NCBI GenBank assembly: GCA_019054805.1
Contig: JAHQIY010000005.1
Span: 4,385,501-4,449,500, forward strand
Length of the DNA stretch: 64,000 nucleotides
Source of the DNA: Brachionus manjavacas
Lineage: Eukaryota; Rotifera; Eurotatoria; Ploima; Brachionidae
Reading direction: 5' to 3'
The position numbers were made by a program, and so were the translations under genes. Below are positions 57,639 through 64,000 of this stretch, in pieces. The number at the start of each line of letters is the position of its first letter. Position 1 is the stretch's first letter. The notes below the pieces were generated by a model, which saw only the letters and a list, made by a program, of their open reading frames with translations, was not told the DNA's origin and searched no databases.

Positions 57639-59165
57639 TTTGTGAATTTAAAAGTAAATTGAATAACACATTAACTTAATCTATAAGTTGAAAGTGATTT
57701 TTATTAAAAAACAAAATTTGTAAAAAGGAGACGAACGCCTTCTCATTATCCTCTAGAATAGAAAAGGGGCAATTATTATTATTATTTTAATAATTAATTT
57801 AAAATAAGGCTAAGATAAAAGTTGAGTAAACAAATTTGATATTAATTTCTCAGTTTGTTTTAGGATAAAATGGTAAGCCTAGGATAGTAAATGTTGCATC
57901 AAATTATAATTTTTTTTCCTATTTAGATTATTGGCTTTAATAATAAAATAAATTCAAAATTTTGTTTACTCTAAATATGATTAAATATATCAAGTTTTTG
58001 TGTATGAGGTGGTCATTGATTTAAAAAATTTGAATTCATAATTTATGATTTATTGAGCTATCTAGGCCGATTGGAATGCGATTAGGATAAAATTTATTAA
58101 AGCTTATAAACTTGTCTGTGTAAACGCATTTTTGGCTAACTTATAGTAAACTCTTATATTATTTCCTTTTATACAGGATATTTGTAAAAAAAAGGGCTAA
58201 ATTCCAACATGAATTTACTTTTGTGATAGAATTCCCGTTTCATTTTCTTAAAGTAGCATTTTTTCATCAAAATAATCACAAAAATCATCAACAATAATTT
58301 TAAGATTTACTTAAATTATTTTACACAATTTAAACTTTAAATGTTTTTTAAATATAATAGCATTTATCTATTGAACATTAAAGTTATATTTGTATTTTTT
58401 AATCAGTTATTAATTTAAAATTCATAATGGAAATCTTTGTGTAAGTCGTTACACCAAGATTTAAAAAACACTAAAATTCTACTTTTTTGACAATTTCTTT
58501 GTAAATTAAATTAATGAAAAAATATTTAAATCAGTATAAATAATTGATTTTGGCTTTTTAAAAAGTGTATCAAGCTTATGCATTTTTTAGTAAATTAAAA
58601 TTTTGAATAATCAATAATATAAAAGTCAATCGAAAAGTAAAGCTGAGTAAAAAAAACATTTCCTACGAAAATACTTGCTAGTTTTTCTAACAAAAATTCC
58701 TAATTTTCATAATATAAGGATCAGTTTTAAAAGATAGTTCAGTAAATCTTGATAAAAATTTGAAAAATAAAATATTATAAGATTAAAAGATGTAATAATA
58801 AGCTGAACTTTTTGAATTTTGCCAAAATCGTATCATTCATAATTTATTCTCAATAATAAAAAGTTTAAAAAAAAACTTGAATTTTGTGAAATTAGCTTAA
58901 TCATGATTGAAAATTAAAGTTTGAAAAATTAAAATCTAAATTTAAATTTTTTTTTTAATAAAGTGAATAAAATTTCTTTTCTAAGAAACAATGGAAAAAA
59001 GTTTTTACAATCAACACTCGAATATATAATAAGACTTGTGAAAGATTCTGCTAGTGCATGAACCTCCAAAAAATCGATCGACATCAAAAATTATTTTATT
59101 TGTATTAAAAAATATTTTATTCATAAATTTATTTAGAATTTTACTAAAATTTAACAGAAATAAAA
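57639..59165. other. Intergenic region between SPPL3 and NUBP1
   Basis: A/T-rich sequence containing the SPPL3 promoter side and the NUBP1 3' flank. No additional gene or repeat family was recognised. Confidence 0.4.
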
Positions 59166-60462
59166 TTATAGTTCTTGGTTAAGTTCAATATATTTTTCAA
59201 TCTCTTTAAATTAAATAAAAAAAATTAGAATAAAACTAAATGAAAAAAGTAATTAAATTACTTGTAATTATGTTTTTGTATGCTAGGGATGCAGGGGAAT
59301 TCGGAAATTCCTTTACAAATGATTTTCCCTCGTCACAGCATTGTCCGATCAGTGGATCAATAGGAACTTTGCCCAAAAATGTAACATTCATTTCTTCACA
59401 CATTTTTTCCGCACCTCCGGTAGAGGGTGGAAAAATTTTTGACTCGATCTAATTTAAAAAATTAAAAATTTTTAATTTTAAATAAATATACTCACTTTGC
59501 ATTTTGGACAGGCGAATCCAGACATGTTTTCAACAACACCTATAATTGGCACGCCAACTTTTTTGCAGAATGTTATTTCTTTTCTGACATCTAAGAGACT
59601 CACTTCTTGAGGTGTAGTTACAATTATTGCCCCAGTAAGACCTGCAGGCTTCAAATACTGTACAATAGAGAGGTGTTCATCCGAAGTGCCCGGCGGAGTA
59701 TCGACCAACAAATATTCAAGTTCTTCCCAATCGACATCTCTCAAGAATTGCTTAATCATTCCGTTCTTTTTTGGACCTCTCCAAATTACGGCGTCTTCAA
59801 GACTTGGTAATAAAAAACCTATTGACATCAAGCTTAAATTTTCATCAACAAACTTTGTAATTTTTAATTTATCTTTTTAAATTTTATAATGTGCTAATAA
59901 AGTATTACAATTGGAGACCATCCTGAACCACTTTGATGAACCTTAATAAAAATGAATGCTTTTTGGCGATATGTTCACATTGGATCTTACTTGTTCTCCT
60001 TGAACACCAAAAACTTGTGGAAGACTAGGACCACAAATATCTATATCCAAAGCTCCAATCTAAATAATTTGTAATTTTCAAAAAAAAAGTTAAATTTAAT
60101 TAAATCAATTAAATTACTTGTTTATTTTGACTCTCATATTGAGCCGCTAGTGCATATGAAATTTGACCGCACACAGTACTTTTACCAACTCCACCTTTTC
60201 CAGAGAGAACCAAAATTTTGTATTTGATGTTTTTCAAATGATCCTTGATAACTTCAATATCTGGATCCGGCTGGCTTGCTTGGCCCGAGGCACAAATATT
60301 TTGGTTTGGACATCCTTGACATGCACTTGATTTTCCAGCTTGAGAACTCTGTGTACCAGGGCAATCTACAAAAATATTTTATTTTTCTAGGACTGAGTAT
60401 TAGCTTTTTGATTTACGTTCTGGAACCTCTTGGCTCATAGTGTTATTTGAATCGTCAGACAT
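59166..60462 (-). CDS. NUBP1: NUBP1/Nbp35, cytosolic Fe-S cluster assembly P-loop ATPase, seven exons
   Basis: Exons on the minus strand are 60462-60417, 60365-60118, 60059-59991, 59941-59909, 59852-59496, 59448-59262 and 59203-59166 (325 residues; the human protein is about 320). The N-terminal cluster ligands CPGT...[12 protein letters not shown] define the NUBP1/Nbp35 branch rather than NUBP2. The deviant Walker A is [11 protein letters not shown], then [40 protein letters not shown] and [10 protein letters not shown]. The C-terminal CPKC carries the bridging cluster that holds the NUBP1-NUBP2 heterotetramer. It acts as a scaffold for new 4Fe-4S clusters in the cytosol. Exon 4 encodes only 11 residues, and its acceptor-donor choice is fixed by the conserved [14 protein letters not shown] junction. 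The last exon encodes [12 protein letters not shown]. It is head-to-head with the gene at 60980. Confidence 0.96.
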
Positions 60463-60979
60463 TTCTTAGACTTTAATGGAAAACTGCTTTCTATTTAATT
60501 AAATAATTTTATTAAAATCAAATTAATGAAATTTTTTTAAATAATATTTTTATGCATATACAAATTGATGTTCACGTGATAAACCCAAATTTTAATTTAG
60601 TCGAGATTTCTTTAAATTTAAAAAAATTCTTTTTTTTTCAATTTATTTTATTATTAAAAATATGATTAATATTTTGTTTTACATTGAAAGGTTTTTTTCG
60701 AAAAAGCTTTTAGTTTTAACACATTAAATTAATATATATTTTTTGAAGTTCAACTCAAATGAGAATAATTGTTAATAAAATTAAAATTGTGTAAAATTTC
60801 ACAATTTTATTTAATCTCAAAATCTAGCTCCGTAAATAGAATTGTATTAATTTTTAATTGTTCATTAGTAAAACTTGAGAGTTAAATATCTGGTAAGTAT
60901 TCGTAGACGAAAAGAAAAATTTAGACCAAAACAAGTATAAATAGGAGCTAAATTTGAGCCATTTTGGAAAAAAGATAAA
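60463..60979. promoter_or_regulatory. Divergent intergenic region between NUBP1 and the orphan gene
   Basis: This 517-bp A/T-rich segment separates the start codons of the minus-strand NUBP1 and the plus-strand 249-residue protein. It must hold both promoters. No specific site stands out. Confidence 0.5.
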
Positions 60980-61729
60980 ATGGTGAAAATTATAGACTCG
61001 TTATCTGAATCATTTGACTGCCAAGGTTTGATCATGGATGAAAATGTGCCTCACTTTAAAGAATTAATTATGCTGGAGCTTTCACGCAAATCATCTGACT
61101 TGAGTCATCGACAACAACTGCAGCACCTTCTAATCGAATCGCTGAACGAAAATGATATAAACAAAGCTTTTCTGATTAACACTTTTTTAAACCCAAATCA
61201 AAGCTTAAGTAATCTAGGACTTTTAAATCCGAGTCAAAATCAAGGAACATGCTCTGAGCTGAGAGAAAATAGAATTGATTCTGCACATATAAACAAAGAT
61301 AATTTGAATGACCCAACAGATAATTTGGAAAGCAATATAGAGATGAATGATTTGGTGATTTTAGAGCAAAGTAGCAAAATCGATCAAGATTCTGAGGCCA
61401 TAAAAATAGATAAAAGTTTAAGGCCAAAGCTTCGTGGAAGTCCATTGTCCCCAATTCGTCATTTAATTTGCTCGCCTGGTCTTGAAGAAAAGACTGAGAG
61501 ACATAAAATTGTGCTACTTTATCGTGGCTCATGCAACGGGAGCTGCAACCCAAATAAACCATGGTCCAAGCAATCTCATCTTCATTACATTGTAAACACA
61601 ATAAATTGTAATGATCACATCAGCCGTCTGGTCAAAAAACAAGGACTGCAATTTTTTACCTCATCTGTTCTTCAAAATCCGGAGAGATGGAATCATTTGA
61701 TAAAATTATATAAGATGGAAAAAGTTTAA
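60980..61729 (+). CDS. Orphan intronless 249-residue protein
   Basis: The frame starts at ATG 60980 (MVKIIDSLSESFDCQG) and ends at TAA 61727-61729. The N-terminal 70 residues look helical (LIMLELSRKSSDLSHRQQLQ). A polar Asn/Asp/Ser/Glu-rich middle (about 70-150) looks disordered. The C-terminal 90 residues are compact and rich in Cys, His and aromatic residues: GSCNGSCNPNKPWSKQSHLH, then TINCNDHISRLVKKQGLQFF and ERWNHLIKLY. The Cys/His set could bind a metal, but no known zinc-finger spacing was matched. No signal peptide or membrane helix is seen. No family was recognised. Composition and frame length argue that it is a real gene. Confidence 0.65.
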   Translation: MVKIIDSLSESFDCQGLIMDENVPHFKELIMLELSRKSSDLSHRQQLQHLLIESLNENDINKAFLINTFLNPNQSLSNLGLLNPSQNQGTCSELRENRIDSAHINKDNLNDPTDNLESNIEMNDLVILEQSSKIDQDSEAIKIDKSLRPKLRGSPLSPIRHLICSPGLEEKTERHKIVLLYRGSCNGSCNPNKPWSKQSHLHYIVNTINCNDHISRLVKKQGLQFFTSSVLQNPERWNHLIKLYKMEKV

Positions 61730-63522
61730 AATTAAAAATTTTATAACTCATATTTGCCTTAGAAATGTCTGATGAGAAATGTTTTGAGATTTTTTTTTTA
61801 AATAAAAAGTTTTAATCAATAAAATGATATTTAATTTAAAAATTAAGCAAAACAACTTTACAGTTTAATAAGTTAATCTATAAATTCAATGAAGATACTC
61901 AATATTATTTTATTTTCTGACCTAATAATATAAAAAAGCATTCAAAAGTATTTTTTTTTAAAAGTTTTATGTAGAATCATTTTTGCTTTTCCATTTAAAT
62001 TTGGTGCAAAATAAAAGTTTTTAAAACTTCCATTTTGATTCATTTTTATTTCTCATTTTTTAAATGTTGCTTTTCAAATAAATTACTCAAATTGGTTAAA
62101 AGTTATTACAGTAAACCCTTGCGAGATCATGCATAAGATAACTTTTGATCTTTAGGTTTTGGTGCAAGCATAAGCAATCATCGACCCCATGTGAAAATCG
62201 GCCCCTTGTGATGCGTAAATAGAAATTCGTTTTTTCATATTTTAGACGCAGCATTGAAACTTAAAATATCTGGAATAACGCTGGGTTAAAAATCGAAAAT
62301 CTTTACTTTACTCCGCATCAAAAACTGAAAATTAAAAATTAAATTTGAGGCAAAAAAATTAAGTTTTTTAGTTATGATTTAAAACAAGAATTTGAAAATA
62401 AATTAAAAATGCCTAAAAAAATTGCCAAAAATTAGTTAAGTGTAGGTCCAACTAGATAATTTTTTTTATAAAACTTGAAAAATTCTCTTTTTTTAAATCA
62501 ACTGCGTTCCTGACACAGTGGTATTTTGATTTTTTTGCAGTAAGTGTGAGTATAAAAACTAAAAACTAAAAAACATGTTTAATTTTTATAAAAGCTGATT
62601 AAATATTAAAATTTAAAACCAGAATATTTTACCAAAATAAAGTAAAAATCTAAAATAAAATTGTTTTAATAAAATTATCTCAAAATTGTATACCTTGTTC
62701 AATAGTCAAATTTTATTTTATGAATCGTATATGAATCGTACTTTTATTTTACAATAAAAACTTGAGTTTAAAATTTGAATTTATTTAGGAAAATTTTATT
62801 AAAAATCATAAACCATATAATAAAAGTAAATCGTAAAAAAAAATTTAATTTTCTGGTCCAATACGGAATAAAAATGTTTATTCAATTGTTCTATGGTAAA
62901 TAACACAGCTAATTTTGTACTTTAATCTGTGAATCTTAAAAAAAAAATAAAAATTATGGTTCAACTGAAAAATAAAAACAAAATAATTTATTTTAGCCCT
63001 ATTTTTGAATAAATGAATGCATTTTATTTTTTTCTAATATTTAAAATTTATTATCAATAGATCTGATTAAAGGTTTAAATTCAAAAAGCTAATTTCAAAT
63101 AGTAAAAAAAAATTTAAAAAGTAAAAGTTTTACTATTCAGAACATTTTCCATTGCAAAATAATTATTTTTAAATATAAAGAATGTACAAGTTGTAAAAAT
63201 ATTAGAAATTTATTTATTTTTTTGTTAAAAGATGAACAAATTTCTGAGGATTACAATCAAACCTCGTCCATCTTTTCATTAAAAATCGTATTTTTTCAGC
63301 TTTTCTCTTTTACTCTTATAATAGTCTAAAATATCTCTAAAGTAGTCTAAAAATTAATTTTTAAATTAGCAAAACAGCTTATTCGGACAAAATGCTTGTC
63401 CATTTATCTCAAAACTTCGACGCACTTGACATGAATATTTCAAATATTTTGTTACTAGGCAGATACCGGTCTTTTTGATAAATTCAAATTTTTTAATAAT
63501 TAAATTTTTCTAAAAGTCTAAA
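61730..63522. other. Intergenic region upstream of the CEP95-like gene
   Basis: Mostly A/T-rich. A complex patch at 62105-62300 begins with TA plus CAGTAAACCCTTGCGAGATC, the style of a pogo/Tigger terminal repeat. The matching inverted end was not found. Nothing else was supported. Confidence 0.4.
62107..62230. mobile_element. Possible pogo/Tigger-type terminal repeat remnant
   Basis: TA followed by CAGTAAACCCTTGCGAGATC at 62109-62128 has the layout of pogo-superfamily ends (CAGT..AACC..CG). The next 100 bp is GC-richer than its surroundings (CGACCCCATGTG, CGGCCCCTTGTG). With no second end visible this stays tentative. Confidence 0.25.
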
Positions 63523-64000
63523 ATGTCCAAAGATGCTGAAAAACAAGAACTAGAGCAAGCGTGCGAAAACTCAAAAGCAAAGATCAAGTCAAAAATAATT
63601 ACCATTGCCAACGAGCTATTAAAAGTTTGCAAATCTGATCCAAATCAAACAAAGCTTTCAATTCCGATTCCAGATCAAATATCCTCAATTAGACAACTCA
63701 AATCTGACATATTTGTCTTTTTTTATGAGAACATTTGCTCCACGGAGTTGATTGACAAAAAATGGCCTTGCAAAAGTCAGGAAGAAGAAATTCACAACCT
63801 GCAATCGGTAATCGATTCTCTATCGTTGGACGTATTGCACGAGGACTTGTCTCATCTAACTGCTGAATCAATTCTTGGACTGGGCTCGACCAAAAAAAGA
63901 GACTTGCTTTCACTGGAATACCTACTGGACATTTTAAAAACCACTCATGAATGGATTACATCAAGAGTAGAAAACACCGAAGCAATAGAATCATCTACAG
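63523..64000 (+). CDS. CEP95: CEP95 (CCDC45)-like centrosomal protein, N-terminal exon, truncated by window end
   Basis: ATG at 63523 (MSKDAEKQELEQ) opens a frame that runs without stop to the window end (159 codons plus one base). The segment after residue 20 reads IITIANELLKVC, then QISSIRQLKSDIFVFFYENI, KSQEEEIHNLQSVIDSLSLD and VLHEDLSHLTAESILGLGS. This matches, by memory, the N-terminal CH-like domain of CEP95 (AN-LL--C, LYE-I, SQEDDAHNVQAVIDSLALD, LSHITGENI). The family protein localises to centrosomes and spindle poles. The coiled-coil body would lie beyond the window. The frame is unusually complex in composition for this genome, as expected for a conserved exon. Confidence 0.7.
   Translation, partial: MSKDAEKQELEQACENSKAKIKSKIITIANELLKVCKSDPNQTKLSIPIPDQISSIRQLKSDIFVFFYENICSTELIDKKWPCKSQEEEIHNLQSVIDSLSLDVLHEDLSHLTAESILGLGSTKKRDLLSLEYLLDILKTTHEWITSRVENTEAIESST

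Noticed and set aside
59240..59880. Plus-strand frames of 64-70 codons
   Set aside because: They are antisense shadows of NUBP1 exons.
1..64000. CRISPR arrays, bacterial operons, rRNA or tRNA genes
   Set aside because: No regularly spaced repeats, ribosome-binding-site-led gene strings or canonical RNA gene signatures were seen; spliced animal genes dominate.

Overview
This is an AT-rich (roughly three quarters A+T) animal nuclear DNA window. Genes contain very short GT-AG introns, mostly about 45-65 nt, and encode metazoan-type proteins: a protocadherin, an SNX9-family sorting nexin, SPPL3, NUBP1, a ZCCHC7/Air-type zinc-knuckle protein and the start of a CEP95-like protein. The tiny introns, low GC and mixture of non-LTR, Penelope-like and Tc1/mariner remnants would fit a small-bodied spiralian such as a monogonont rotifer. 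That assignment is inference and rests on no marker gene.

Layout. 0.45-3.5 kb: ZCCHC7-like gene (+), with its zinc knuckles split over four exons. 4.1-9.0 kb: a graveyard of broken transposable elements (non-LTR reverse transcriptase pieces on both strands, a deleted Tc1 element, a Penelope-like GIY-YIG remnant). 10.5-10.9 kb: a three-exon gene (-) for a 110-residue secreted peptide, with a GC-AG intron. 14.6-20.3 kb: a foreign-looking block. It holds a short second copy of part of the large ORF, a 1.45-kb terminal-inverted-repeat element carrying a reverse transcriptase fragment, and an intact intronless 1064-codon ORF of much higher GC that resembles an endogenized viral capsid-type gene. 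20.8-21.5 kb: another non-LTR fragment.

23.1-27.1 kb: single-exon protocadherin (-). 27.4-46.5 kb: a gene-poor stretch. Its first 12 kb has islands of complex sequence with many GATA-like (CTTATC) and octamer (ATGCAAAT) sites and looks like regulatory DNA; 42-45.5 kb carries transposon debris. 46.6-47.2 kb: an unassigned intronless gene (+), possibly a degenerate LRAT/NlpC-like protein.

49.6-64 kb is gene-dense: SNX9-like (+), the 3' half of a small-exon single-pass membrane protein (-), SPPL3 (-), NUBP1 (-), an orphan intronless 249-residue protein (+) divergent from NUBP1, and the first exon of a CEP95-like gene (+) running off the window. The genes belong to unrelated housekeeping pathways (nuclear RNA surveillance, endocytic membrane remodelling, Golgi intramembrane proteolysis, cytosolic Fe-S assembly, centrosome) and do not form a cluster of joint function. 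All splice models were built by eye from reading frame, splice-site sequence and remembered family similarity.
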